From positions 1 through 33,669 of the forward strand of contig JABFSU010000034.1 in NCBI GenBank assembly GCA_013140455.1: a stretch of 33,669 nucleotides of DNA, in the 5' to 3' direction. The notes under the pieces were generated by a model. It searched no databases, was not told the DNA's origin, and was given only the letters and a program-made list of their open reading frames with translations. Numbering within the stretch: position 1 is the stretch's first letter; the number at the start of each line of letters is the position of its first letter. Below, piece by piece: positions 25,055 through 33,309 of this stretch. A program made the position numbers and the translations under genes. The stretch is from Nitrospira sp. GTDB lineage: Bacteria > Nitrospirota > Nitrospiria > Nitrospirales > Nitrospiraceae.

Positions 25055-26101
25055 ATGAAGCAGTCCCAACCAATCGTCAGGTCTCTGCTGCCACCGGCTG
25101 TGATGATCCTGGTGATCTCCGCCCTTGGGACCTTCGCATGGAATACTCAAGCGATCGCTGACGACAAACCCCTATCGGTGCCGGCCGTCGTAGCCAAAGT
25201 GCGCCCCTCCGTCGTGACGATCTTGACGCGTGGTATGCCTTCAGCTCCGTCCCTCCACGGAGCACAATCAGGTTCGGGCTCAGGCATTGTGATCGATACA
25301 ACCGGCTACATCCTGACGAACAATCATCTGGTCGAAGGGGTCACGAGTCTCGTGGTGGGATTGCCAACCGGGCGATTGACGCCGGGGCGCGTGGCTGCGC
25401 GGGACTTCCTGCTGGACCTCGCATTGGTCAAGATCAATGCGACGGATCTCGTCCCTGCCACATTGAAAGCATCGGCAACCTTGGAGATTGGGGAAACCGT
25501 GATCGCGATCGGGAACCCCTTGGCCCTCAAGGGGGGATCGACTGTCACCGTAGGAGTCGTCAGCGCACTGGACCGTTCGGTTCTCACCCCAAACGGCGAG
25601 ACTTTGTACGATCTGATCCAGACGGATGCGGCGATCAATCCCGGCAATAGCGGTGGCCCGCTCGTGGATTTATCCGGCCAGGTAGTCGGCATCAATGTCG
25701 CGATTGCGCCATCGGCCCAGGCGATCAGTTACGCAATTGCCATTGAAGCCGTCTATCCTCACATCCATTCGATGATGCTTCGTGGAACCATCTCTCGGCC
25801 GGACTTCGGGTTTACGCCGGTGACGGTCACTCCAAGTGTCGCCGCCAGCTTCGGGTTGGAGGCAGAGCGCGGGATTCTCGCTCTAAACGTTGATCCGGCC
25901 AAGGTCGCCGGCACAGCGGGCTTGCAAACAGGAGATGTCATCACCGCCCTGGATCAACGCCAGCTCTACAATATGGGGGACTTCTGGCATAGCGTGATGC
26001 AGGAAGACGAGCAACCATCCCTTCACATGACAATCCAGGGGCGTACCGGCCAGACCACGTTGACCATGCCACGGCCAGTGGTGCAGAAGTTCATGCCATG
26101 A
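25055..26101 (+). CDS. HtrA/DegP-like serine protease with one PDZ domain
   Basis: A 348-residue exported S1C protease. An N-terminal hydrophobic segment (residues 12-30, PPAVMILVISALGTFAW) followed by TQAIADD may be a cleaved signal or an anchor. The catalytic triad is His91 (TNNHLVE), Asp121 (LLDLALVK) and Ser199 (NPGNSGGP). The PDZ domain covers about 240-340 (RGILALNVDPAKVAG...GLQTGDVITAL). It acts in periplasmic protein quality control. AAGGA precedes the ATG by 6 bases. Its TGA overlaps the lipB ATG (ATGA), an unusual partner. Confidence 0.92.
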   Translation: MKQSQPIVRSLLPPAVMILVISALGTFAWNTQAIADDKPLSVPAVVAKVRPSVVTILTRGMPSAPSLHGAQSGSGSGIVIDTTGYILTNNHLVEGVTSLVVGLPTGRLTPGRVAARDFLLDLALVKINATDLVPATLKASATLEIGETVIAIGNPLALKGGSTVTVGVVSALDRSVLTPNGETLYDLIQTDAAINPGNSGGPLVDLSGQVVGINVAIAPSAQAISYAIAIEAVYPHIHSMMLRGTISRPDFGFTPVTVTPSVAASFGLEAERGILALNVDPAKVAGTAGLQTGDVITALDQRQLYNMGDFWHSVMQEDEQPSLHMTIQGRTGQTTLTMPRPVVQKFMP

Positions 26102-26853
26102 CAACACCGGCCGCTCTAAGCAAGTCTCACGTCGCTGACCAATCCAACATACATGGGTTCCACACTTCGACAGAATTGCTCTGGTTTTCTTCGCCTGTCC
26201 GCTACGCGGATGCATGGAACCTTCAGATGCGTTTGCATCACGAGAGAGTCATGAACTCACGACCCGATACCATCCTCATCCTCGAGCACCAACCGGTCTA
26301 TACCGTCGGCCGGCGAACCCCGGTTTCGGATTGGGGAGACGACCCCACAGCGACCCACGTGGACGGAATCGAGATCCACCACGTCAATCGGGGCGGCGCC
26401 GTGACCTATCATGGGCCCGGGCAACTCGTGGTGTACCCCATCCTTCGCCTGACAGACCATGTGAGAGGCGTACGGGCATACGTGGCACAACTAGAAGAAG
26501 CTGTCATTCAATGTCTGCGGCAGAACGGGATTGCCGGCCATCGGCAAGCGAAGACCCCGGGCGTCTGGGTGACAGGTCCCAAAGAAGCCAAGATAGCCTC
26601 GATCGGGATTCGAGTGGATCGAGGCGTGACCATGCACGGACTGGCCCTCAACGTGGAGATGGATCTCTCACCATTTCGAGGGATCACTCCCTGCGGTCTG
26701 CAAGGCAGCCACATTACGTCAATGGCTAAGATCGTCGGCCAACCGGTTTCCTTGTTGGCCGTGACGCACTCGCTCCTGGATCAACTGAAACAGACCTTGG
26801 CCCTCAGGTGGACTAAGACACCGGCTCCCATCGAATTCCATACGGCTGCATGA
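26098..26853 (+). CDS. lipB: octanoyl-[ACP]:protein N-octanoyltransferase
   Basis: Transfers octanoate from acyl carrier protein to lipoyl domains, the first step of lipoate synthesis. It has 251 residues. The block NRGGAVTYHGPGQLVVYPIL around 97-116, Lys165 in AKIASIG and the acyl-thioester Cys199 in GITPCGLQG give the Cys/Lys dyad. The first 25 residues precede the family core (ELLWFSSPVRYADAW), and a later start is possible, but the ATGA overlap with the protease gene supports 26098. No lipA is adjacent in the window. Confidence 0.96.
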   Translation: MTTPAALSKSHVADQSNIHGFHTSTELLWFSSPVRYADAWNLQMRLHHERVMNSRPDTILILEHQPVYTVGRRTPVSDWGDDPTATHVDGIEIHHVNRGGAVTYHGPGQLVVYPILRLTDHVRGVRAYVAQLEEAVIQCLRQNGIAGHRQAKTPGVWVTGPKEAKIASIGIRVDRGVTMHGLALNVEMDLSPFRGITPCGLQGSHITSMAKIVGQPVSLLAVTHSLLDQLKQTLALRWTKTPAPIEFHTAA

Positions 26854-26895
26854 TCATAAACTCGACATTCTCTCCAGATACAGAGTGAGGGCGCC

Positions 26896-28152
26896 ATGAA
26901 AGAATTCGATACTCCAACCTTTCGATTAGCCGTCTCCCAGTTTGACCAGGCAGCGGAGGCGATGCACCTGGATTACAACCTGCGTGAGCGGCTCAAACAG
27001 CCCCAGCGTTCGCTCGTCGTCAGCATTCCTGTCCGTATGGATGACGATCACGTCGAGGTCTTCACTGGATACCGCGTACAGCATGACTCCTCGCGCGGCC
27101 CTTCCAAAGGCGGTGTCCGCTATCATCCCGACGTTAACCTCGGCGAAGTGGCGGCGCTCGCCATGTGGATGACGTGGAAATGCGCTTTGGCCGGGTTGCC
27201 CTACGGCGGGGCCAAGGGCGGCGTGGCCGTCGCGCCCAAACAGTTATCCCCTGCGGAACTTCAACGGCTGACCAGACGCTACGCCGCGGAGATCTTCCCC
27301 TTGATCGGCCCCGATAAGGATGTACCCGCGCCCGATGTCGGGACGGACGCACAAGTCATGGCCTGGATGATGGACACCTACAGCCAGCAAGTCGGCTACG
27401 CCGTCCCCGGTGTGGTGACAGGGAAACCCCTTTCGCTCGGCGGCAGCTTAGGTCGGGAAGAAGCGACGGGACGCGGGGTCGTGTATGTCACGCTGGAAGC
27501 GCTCCGGCATCTCAAGCTCTCCATCGACCGCGCCACCGTCGTGGTTCAGGGATTCGGGAATGTCGGGATGCACACCGCCCTCATCATGGAACAAGAAGGA
27601 GCCCGTGTCGTTGCGGTGAGCGATGTCACCGGCGGCCTCTATAACGAGAAGGGGCTCAACATTCGGGAGCTCCTGGACCGCTACAAAACCAAGGGCCAGA
27701 CGCTCAAGGACACCAAGATGGGCGATTGGATCACTAACGAGGAGCTGCTCCAACTTCCATGCACCGTGTTGGTCCCAGCCGCGCTGTCGGAGCAGATCAC
27801 CGTGCACAATGCCGCCGCCCTTCGGTGCCGGATCCTCGCGGAAGGCGCCAATGGCCCGACCACTCTTGAGGCCGATCGGATCCTCGAGGACAAAGGCGTT
27901 TTTATTATCCCCGACATCCTGGCTAATTCCGGTGGCGTCATCGTGTCCTATTTTGAGTGGGTCCAGGACCTGCAGCGGTTTTTCTGGAATGAAACGGATA
28001 TTCGAAAGCGCCTTCAGGACATTATCATCTCGGCATTTCACCAGACCAAACTGTTCGCCACCGAAAAGCGAGTCTCTATGCGGATGGCCGCACTGATGAA
28101 CGGAATCGACAAGGTCGCCCAAGCTCATTTGCAACGAGGTTTGTACCCTTGA
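26896..28152 (+). CDS. gdhA: glutamate dehydrogenase
   Basis: Interconverts glutamate and 2-oxoglutarate plus ammonium with NAD(P). The 418 residues correspond to the hexameric small form. Substrate-binding and catalytic lysines lie in GPSKGGVRYHP and PYGGAKGGV (Lys107); the family block APDVGTDAQVMAWMMDTYS follows. The Rossmann loop is in VVQGFGNVGMHTA, and the adjoining residues do not settle NAD versus NADP. It has its own start 42 bases after lipB, so it could be read from the same transcript. An ammonium-assimilating or glutamate-degrading role cannot be separated by sequence. Confidence 0.96.
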   Translation: MKEFDTPTFRLAVSQFDQAAEAMHLDYNLRERLKQPQRSLVVSIPVRMDDDHVEVFTGYRVQHDSSRGPSKGGVRYHPDVNLGEVAALAMWMTWKCALAGLPYGGAKGGVAVAPKQLSPAELQRLTRRYAAEIFPLIGPDKDVPAPDVGTDAQVMAWMMDTYSQQVGYAVPGVVTGKPLSLGGSLGREEATGRGVVYVTLEALRHLKLSIDRATVVVQGFGNVGMHTALIMEQEGARVVAVSDVTGGLYNEKGLNIRELLDRYKTKGQTLKDTKMGDWITNEELLQLPCTVLVPAALSEQITVHNAAALRCRILAEGANGPTTLEADRILEDKGVFIIPDILANSGGVIVSYFEWVQDLQRFFWNETDIRKRLQDIIISAFHQTKLFATEKRVSMRMAALMNGIDKVAQAHLQRGLYP

Positions 28153-28195
28153 TCCGGTCCTTCTTCACACCTATGACTACTCCCTCTAGTTCATC

Positions 28196-28585
28196 ATGAG
28201 GGACTATGCCTTAGCCGCCATTGCGGGAATCTGGCTCGCCGATGGGTGCTCTCTATTGTTGGCGCCTCGCTTCATGGTTGAACGTTTGCGGGAAGTGATC
28301 CGCCAACAGCCGGCAATCTAGACCTGGCAGTGGTTGTCTGTCGTCGCCGGAGGCGTCCTGCTGATCGCAGCCTTACCACTCACGTACCAACCCCTGTGGG
28401 TTGTGACCGCCTTAGCCATGCTCATCAAGGGAGTGTTCCTCGCTCTGGGACCGGAGGCGTGGCGATCACGCTTGGTTGAGTGGTGCCTGAACCGGGACGA
28501 TGTGGACTACCGGTTTGTCGGTATCGGTTTATGCACGCTTGCCGCACTCCTTCTCCATGCGCTAGGGTGGCTGGGATCGTCATAG
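28196..28585 (+). pseudogene. membrane protein gene split by an in-frame TAG
   Basis: The frame opening at the ATG 28196 encodes 41 residues (starting MRDYALAAIAGIWLADGCSL) to a TAG at 28319-28321. It then runs on without a break for 87 further codons to the TAG at 28583-28585. Intact, the protein would have 129 residues with about four membrane helices. Its two halves look alike: helix, then LLLAPRFMVERLRE (first) and LALGPEAWRSRLVE (second), then a polar loop and a hydrophobic helix. Each resembles DUF2065-type membrane proteins, so it may be an internal duplication. A TTG at 28334 could restart only the second half. The function is unknown. Confidence 0.65.
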
Positions 28586-28603
28586 CTGGAGGGGCAGAGA
28601 ATC

Positions 28604-28903
28604 ATGACCGTGAGTCGTGCCGCTATTGCATCGGCCTGGGAAACACATTGCAGCGAAGGCTGGCCAACCTTTGCCAGCCCCAATCAAGGACAGCTGATGA
28701 CCCTCGATACCGTCATCAGCGGCTGCGTCGTATTTTTCTTGGACAGCCCGGAAGGGTTAGACCGTCAGCGAATCGAGATTCTGAAAGATTGCCTGGCGGA
28801 TCTTGAAGAGGTGACATCGGAGCTGGAAACGGATTCCCAACCATACTTCGTACGTCTCCATCGTCTCGGCGAACTGCTGCTGGCCACCACCGTACCCGTC
28901 TAA
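28604..28903 (+). CDS. hypothetical protein, 99 aa
   Basis: A soluble, mildly acidic protein with no signal peptide that I do not recognise. The N-terminal half has aromatic and polar segments (WETHCSEGWPTFASPNQGQL), and the C-terminal half is helical (RIEILKDCLADLEEVTSELE). GGAGGGG lies about 10 bases before the ATG and only 2 bases after the preceding stop, so it is probably co-transcribed with the interrupted membrane protein gene. Confidence 0.65.
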   Translation: MTVSRAAIASAWETHCSEGWPTFASPNQGQLMTLDTVISGCVVFFLDSPEGLDRQRIEILKDCLADLEEVTSELETDSQPYFVRLHRLGELLLATTVPV

Positions 28904-28965
28904 GGCACGTCTCGCATTGGCAATTCCCCGGCTCACAGCTTTTCTCATTCCCAACCGGACCTTTC

Positions 28966-28994
28966 TTGCAAGTTCATCTTTCCTTGGATAGAAT
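28966..28994 (+). promoter_or_regulatory. predicted promoter of the exported protein at 29086
   Basis: TTGCAA (28966-28971), 17 bases, TAGAAT (28989-28994); about 85 bases of leader to the start at 29086, with AAAGGGG before it. Confidence 0.55.
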
Positions 28995-29085
28995 GTTCCA
29001 AGCCTGATGAAACCTGCCTATCCTTGAAACGATCAGAATAATCTGTACGATCAACTGACATCTTTGATCTGCGAAAGGGGAGACG

Positions 29086-29619
29086 ATGAGGGAGAAATAC
29101 GGATTGCCTGTGCTGGCCGGAATGCTCGTGGCGATCCTCACCAGTCCGACCTCATCGTTGCATGCTGAACCCTACGAGCTGAGCAAGAATGATGTGATGG
29201 AATCGAAGGAGATTTCCAGCGCCACAGTGTCGCTCTTTGGGGTGAAGTTAGGCGACTCCGAGGCGAAGGCGCTGGATGTCCTGGTGAATGAGAAGATTGC
29301 CGGGATCAAAGCGGAACAGGAAGCAGCATTCATTTTTCTGATCGATCAGCGGAAGCCCACCGGTCCAATGGCTGGCGTCCGTGTCCAGGATGGGAGAGTG
29401 GACCTCATTTTCATCAACAACCGATTTACCCACAAGGCCCGCGGCATATTTAGAAATGTGTTGAACAGCGAAAGCCCTGAGGACATCCGGAAATTGTTGG
29501 GAAAAGAAGAGTACGGGGATGAAAACGTGATGGGCGCCGTCATGGCCTATGACAAGCAAGGTTTTCAGGTGAACTACCTCGGGAAGGACGTCAATATCGA
29601 ATTTTCTACCCCCCACTAG
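29086..29619 (+). CDS. exported hypothetical protein, 177 aa
   Basis: A signal peptide at 1-27 (hydrophobic LPVLAGMLVAIL, cut near LHA-EPY) precedes a mixed alpha/beta mature part of about 150 residues. A repeated layout of charged helix (SEAKALDVLVNEKIAGIKAE) and strands (GRVDLIFINNRF) suggests a small periplasmic domain. I do not recognise the family. AAAGGGG lies before the ATG. Its stop shares a CTAG with the stop of a convergent ORF on -. Confidence 0.75.
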   Translation: MREKYGLPVLAGMLVAILTSPTSSLHAEPYELSKNDVMESKEISSATVSLFGVKLGDSEAKALDVLVNEKIAGIKAEQEAAFIFLIDQRKPTGPMAGVRVQDGRVDLIFINNRFTHKARGIFRNVLNSESPEDIRKLLGKEEYGDENVMGAVMAYDKQGFQVNYLGKDVNIEFSTPH

Positions 29620-29939
29620 ATCTCTGTTGTGTAGCTAATACCGCCCCCCTTCCCGCGATCTATCGCGAAGCCACCGTTTTTCCACTCATAAACTTTATAG
29701 CAGGAGGGCGAGGAACCGTGCTGCTTCACGGAATCCCAATGGAGTCCTGATGTCGTGTCGGGACAATACCGATCGAGCCCAAACCAAAAATCGCCGACAT
29801 CGACTGATTCGTGGAAGACACCACTATAGCGGGATGGCGTGTAGGCAAGGACGTCTTCGCGAAGTCCATCAAGGCGTCGAAACACCATCCAGCATGAAAG
29901 CTGGGCCTGACAACATTCGAATGGCTGCGCGCTGAACAA
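29616..29939 (-). CDS. possible small protein or gene remnant, 107 aa
   Basis: The central part (YSGVFHESVDVGDFWFGLD, then RYCPDTTSGLHW, CYKVYEWKNGGFAI) is rich in Trp, Tyr and Cys and reads like a folded secreted domain. The N-terminus, from a TTG at 29939, shows no signal peptide or clear ribosome-binding site, and dacA ends just 33 bases upstream. It may be a truncated remnant whose beginning was lost, or a frame that starts at the Met18 ATG. It is convergent with the exported protein gene and shares CTAG with it. Confidence 0.4.
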   Translation of the reverse strand: MFSAQPFECCQAQLSCWMVFRRLDGLREDVLAYTPSRYSGVFHESVDVGDFWFGLDRYCPDTTSGLHWDSVKQHGSSPSCYKVYEWKNGGFAIDRGKGGGISYTTEI

Positions 29940-29971
29940 ACCCTGTAGATGAGATAGAAATGAAGAGGGAC

Positions 29972-30862
29972 TTAATGCACCGTTGCAGTAGATTTGAGTC
30001 CAAAATCAATAAGACTCACGGCGGTGTTCCAGCGACGGTTGGAGTTTAAGATCACGACCAACAAGTCACTGCCGTTTTGGGAAACTTTCGCAATGAGGCA
30101 CCGGCCCGCTTTTGAGGTAAACCCGGTTTTGACACCTTCCACGCCGGGGATGCGTCCCAACAGCCGATTAGTGCTGTGCAGAACATACGCACGGTGACCG
30201 CTGATTGGAGTGATAATCTCACGTTCTTCGCGCACGAGCGCACGGAAGATGGGATTTTGCAGAGCGACCTCACTGAGCTTCGCCAGATCCTCGGCCGTTG
30301 AATAATGCTCAGGTCCATCAAAGCCACAGCCATTGCTGAAGTGGGTATCGGTCAACCCGAGTGCGGCAGCCTTCGCATTCATGAGCATGACAAACTGCTC
30401 TTCATCACCGCCGACATGTTCCACCGCAGCCAGACAGGCGTCATTGGCCGACACGATCAACATGGCTTTGAGCAAGTCTTCGAGTTTGAACACCTCTCCT
30501 GGACGGAGCCGAAGATGCGTTTTAGGCGCCCGCGCGGCATTGCGACTGATGGTCGCCTGATCATCTAACTTCCCCTTCTCCAAAATCACCAGCGCGGACA
30601 TGATTTTCGTGAGGCTCGCGGGCGAGAGTCGCTTGAGGGATTCATGCTGGTAGAGCACGCGGCCGGATCGAAGCTCTTTCATGAAAATGCTATGAGCGGG
30701 AGCCACTCGCCAAGGAAGGCGGTCGCCCGATGTACTTACGGCCCGAATCTGGCGCTTATGTTTATGGCTATACTCGGCCTGGGCATCGAGAGGAATTCCC
30801 AAGACCACGGCTCCGAATACCGCAGCCAGAACCGTTGACGTGAGGGCAAATGACTTGACCAA
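29972..30862 (-). CDS. D-alanyl-D-alanine carboxypeptidase (peptidase S11, PBP5/6 type)
   Basis: Trims the terminal D-Ala of peptidoglycan pentapeptides in the periplasm. I chose a TTG start at 30862: AAGGAG lies 7 bases upstream and a clean signal peptide follows (VKSFALTSTVLAAVFGAVVL, ending DAQA). An ATG at 30904, coupled to the upstream stop (TAATG), would add 14 residues. From the TTG there are 296 residues. Catalytic motifs are SxxK at Ser83-Lys86 (SLTK), SAN at 138-140 and KTG at 245-247. The protein ends soon after the penicillin-binding domain and lacks the usual PBP5 C-terminal anchor domain, so it may be soluble. Confidence 0.93.
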   Translation of the reverse strand: MVKSFALTSTVLAAVFGAVVLGIPLDAQAEYSHKHKRQIRAVSTSGDRLPWRVAPAHSIFMKELRSGRVLYQHESLKRLSPASLTKIMSALVILEKGKLDDQATISRNAARAPKTHLRLRPGEVFKLEDLLKAMLIVSANDACLAAVEHVGGDEEQFVMLMNAKAAALGLTDTHFSNGCGFDGPEHYSTAEDLAKLSEVALQNPIFRALVREEREIITPISGHRAYVLHSTNRLLGRIPGVEGVKTGFTSKAGRCLIAKVSQNGSDLLVVILNSNRRWNTAVSLIDFGLKSTATVH

Positions 30863-30903
30863 TGAGGTGCTCCTTACCCAGGACGGTGAGCTACAGGGAC
30901 ACA

Positions 30904-31092
30904 TTAGAGCGGGTAGGATTCCCGCACTTTCCCGCCACGAACACCGCTATCAATCACCTTATGAAAAAACCGCAGGACATCCGCGAGATCAATCCAAAAC
31001 CCGCAGTTCAAGCAGCGCGCAAAGAGCCGCCGATTCATGAGCGTATAGTGCCGCTCGACCATCATGAACCCTTTGCATTTCAAGCAACGCAT
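30904..31092 (-). CDS. zinc-ribbon mini-protein, 62 aa
   Basis: CLKC at residues 3-6 and CLNC at 27-30 form a short zinc ribbon; GFMMVERHYTLMNRRLFAR lies between. The following helix (LADVLRFFHKVI) and basic tail complete it. There is no membrane segment. The stop codon overlaps an ATG of the dacA frame (TAATG), although that ATG may not be the real dacA start. The function is unknown; the ribbon pattern resembles the 52-residue protein at the left end only in general form. Confidence 0.65.
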   Translation of the reverse strand: MRCLKCKGFMMVERHYTLMNRRLFARCLNCGFWIDLADVLRFFHKVIDSGVRGGKVRESYPL

Positions 31093-31113
31093 ACTATCGC
31101 GTCTACAGTGTCA

Positions 31114-31320
31114 TTACCGAAGTCGATTGAGGACAACCGCTAAGCATCCGGCCAGAAGGCCTCCACCAAGAATGGTGGTACCGAACGAGACCACCGCGGT
31201 GGTGCCTGCAGCAGGCTGGGTCCCTTCCAACAGATCGCGTATCCCCCCTTGCACCATGAGGACAGCAAGGGTCAGGACTGAACCCATTGCAAACCACCAG
31301 GTAAATGTTCTCAGGGGCAT
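31114..31320 (-). CDS. small two-helix membrane protein, 68 aa
   Basis: From the ATG at 31320 (MPLRTFTWWFAMGSVLTLAV) the protein has two hydrophobic segments, about residues 8-24 and 44-64, joined by a polar loop (RDLLEGTQPAAGTT), and ends LNRLR. The longer frame upstream is not protein-like. No strong ribosome-binding site is visible. I do not recognise the family. Confidence 0.55.
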   Translation of the reverse strand: MPLRTFTWWFAMGSVLTLAVLMVQGGIRDLLEGTQPAAGTTAVVSFGTTILGGGLLAGCLAVVLNRLR

Positions 31321-31428
31321 TACGCTCACACGGACAACAATGTGTCGCGGACTCACACCTGTCGGCCACTCTAGCGGAGGGTCCAAGACCTGTCAAGAAG
31401 TGCCGGTATTGCGCGTTTTGCAAAGGCG

Positions 31429-32631
31429 TCAGCGCTCATTTGAAGCGATTGGCGATGGTTTTCCCGCTTTCAGCCCGCGATGAAGAAAAATTGAAACGGT
31501 CCCATTTCCATTATCGGCCGTCACCAATCCTGGCTCTTCGACGGCTTTGGTGGTCACCCAGAATGTCGCCAGCGCAAACGGCCCCGCCTTTGTAGGATAG
31601 TTCCTGGGTGGATAATGAAAGGTTCCGTCACCCTTGCCGAAGAGAATCGACAGGTCGTTGGACTGCAAGTTCGCAATGGCGACATCAAGGATGCGATCGC
31701 CGTCGAAATCACGCGTGACGCCTGAGATGGGCCCAGCATCGGCGCCGGAATCTGTTCCCGGACGAAATGTGCCATTGCCATTGCCGAGGTATGTCGTGAA
31801 ACTATCCCGTTCGCCATTGATCACAAGCAGGTCGCGGTGGTGATCATTGTTGAAATCGGCAAATGTGGCTGAGAGCGGACGCTTGCCGGTCCGATAGTCT
31901 TTAGGGTCGCGAAACGTCCCGTCCCCGTTGCCCAGCCAGATTGACACGGCATTCGACATGGGGCCGCCGTTGGTGACGACCATGTCGATCTTCCCATCGC
32001 CGTTGAGATCCGACAGCGCAACAGACGTGGGCGTATCACCATAGGTATATTGCGCCCCATGGTGAAACTCTGGGGTTCCGGTTCCAAGAAATATTTGGAT
32101 CTTATCGTTTCGCAATGCAACAACGACATCGGGGTGACCGTCACCATTCAGATCCTCGGTGGCCAGGGCCACCGGCGTTCGATGGACAGGGTAGTGCGGT
32201 CCCTCTTCAAACTTGCCGTTTCCTCGACCCATCAGGAACGCGACTTCATCACCTCCCGAGCAGGCCAGCACGATGTCCGCATGGGTGTCGTGGTTAAAGT
32301 CCGCCATGACCAAGGTCCGTGGCTCCTGACACACTTTGATTTGGGTTTGGTCGCTGAAACTTCCATCACCATTGCCCAGCAGGATCGAGAGGGTGTTGCT
32401 GGAAATATTTGTCGTAATGAGATCCGTAAATGTATCGTGATTGAAATCGCCAGTCGTAATCGTCGTGGGATTCTTCCCGACTTTATAGCTCGCGTAGTAG
32501 TAGAAAAGATCTGGCGGCTGGTATGGATCGGCCTTGGTACAGGCCCACATCCCGATGGCCAAGACACAGCCCAGCCCGATTTTCACGGCATGAACCGCTG
32601 GATGAGAGACACGATGCGAGGCAGGTTTCAC
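31429..32631 (-). CDS. FG-GAP/VCBS repeat lipoprotein, seven-bladed propeller
   Basis: A 400-residue lipoprotein. I chose the GTG at 32631 because GAGG sits 6 bases upstream; an earlier in-frame GTG at 32646 has none. The signal peptide ends at MWAC with lipid Cys31. Six repeats follow, each with a Ca-binding loop (DFNHD, DFNHD, DLNGDG, DLNGDG, DFNND, DFDGD) and an outer strand LGNGDGTF or similar. A seventh, degenerate repeat (ADNGNGTVSIFL) completes a seven-bladed integrin-like propeller. It is probably exposed on the outer membrane and binds protein or polysaccharide. A 16-base inverted repeat lies 21 bases upstream. Confidence 0.88.
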   Translation of the reverse strand: MKPASHRVSHPAVHAVKIGLGCVLAIGMWACTKADPYQPPDLFYYYASYKVGKNPTTITTGDFNHDTFTDLITTNISSNTLSILLGNGDGSFSDQTQIKVCQEPRTLVMADFNHDTHADIVLACSGGDEVAFLMGRGNGKFEEGPHYPVHRTPVALATEDLNGDGHPDVVVALRNDKIQIFLGTGTPEFHHGAQYTYGDTPTSVALSDLNGDGKIDMVVTNGGPMSNAVSIWLGNGDGTFRDPKDYRTGKRPLSATFADFNNDHHRDLLVINGERDSFTTYLGNGNGTFRPGTDSGADAGPISGVTRDFDGDRILDVAIANLQSNDLSILFGKGDGTFHYPPRNYPTKAGPFALATFWVTTKAVEEPGLVTADNGNGTVSIFLHRGLKAGKPSPIASNER

Positions 32632-32651
32632 AACTTCCCTCTTCACAAGAA

Positions 32652-32667
32652 TAGGCCGATAGGCCTA
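32652..32667. repeat. 16-base inverted repeat upstream of the propeller lipoprotein
   Basis: TAGGCC-GATA-GGCCTA is a perfect inverted repeat with a 4-base centre, 21 bases upstream of the GTG at 32631. It may be an operator or an mRNA-leader hairpin. Confidence 0.5.
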
Positions 32668-32781
32668 CTGATTCACGCCCTATTGCCCTATGCAACCAAA
32701 GCGTGGTCCCGCCGGAGTATACAGAGGGCTTGTTTCACCATGCAATCGACCTGATTTCTTCCTTTGAGATAAGAATCAGCC

Positions 32782-32811
32782 TTGTTGATGTCACGAGACT
32801 TGCGCTAGAAT
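32782..32811 (+). promoter_or_regulatory. predicted promoter of the gene at 32836
   Basis: TTGTTG (32782-32787), 18 bases, TAGAAT (32806-32811), then a short leader with GAGGAGG before the ATG. Confidence 0.5.
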
Positions 32812-32835
32812 GGGGCTCACTTTGAGGAGGATGCA

Positions 32836-33156
32836 ATGAGTAAACACGTGAAAGTGGATATCACCATGTACGGGATCGCGGAGGTCCTGAGCTGGTGTCA
32901 TGACAGAAACAAAGGCCGCATCGGTGGTGTCGATACCGAGGGCTTCCAGAAGATGAAGACGTTACTGGCGGAGAAGCCGCAATCGGCGGACTACTTCACC
33001 CTCGATCAGTTCTGGAAGAAGAAGGTCTCCCTCGATTTGACAGAAGATGAAGTGGCAACGATTGATCGGTGCCTCTACGACATTCCGAATTTCGACAACG
33101 AACCGCTTCCGCAGATCCGCCATAAATTCTGGCCGCAAGCAGTCGGCGCGATCTAG
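32836..33156 (+). CDS. hypothetical protein, 106 aa
   Basis: A soluble protein with mixed helix and strand content. Trp and charged residues are frequent (SWCHDRNKG, LDQFWKKKVSLDLTEDEVATI, RHKFWPQAVGAI). GAGGAGG lies 7 bases before the ATG, a strong ribosome-binding site, and a promoter precedes it. I do not recognise the family. A stem-loop follows the stop. Confidence 0.75.
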   Translation: MSKHVKVDITMYGIAEVLSWCHDRNKGRIGGVDTEGFQKMKTLLAEKPQSADYFTLDQFWKKKVSLDLTEDEVATIDRCLYDIPNFDNEPLPQIRHKFWPQAVGAI

Positions 33157-33171
33157 CCAAGAGACTTCTCC

Positions 33172-33197
33172 CCCGGAATTGCTCACGCGATTCCGGG
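33172..33197 (+). terminator. possible terminator hairpin
   Basis: CCCGGAAT (33172-33179) pairs perfectly with ATTCCGGG (33190-33197) around a 10-base loop, 15 bases after the stop at 33156. No strong T-run follows, so termination is uncertain. Confidence 0.45.
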
Positions 33198-33309
33198 ATT
33201 CTCACTTATCAGGCGCAGTGCTGTTGCTCTCTGACACAAAATTCAGTGTTGGTGTGTGTATATGACTAGCACAGGAGTACGGTGAAGGTGGACGAACGCT
33301 GCAGGAGCG

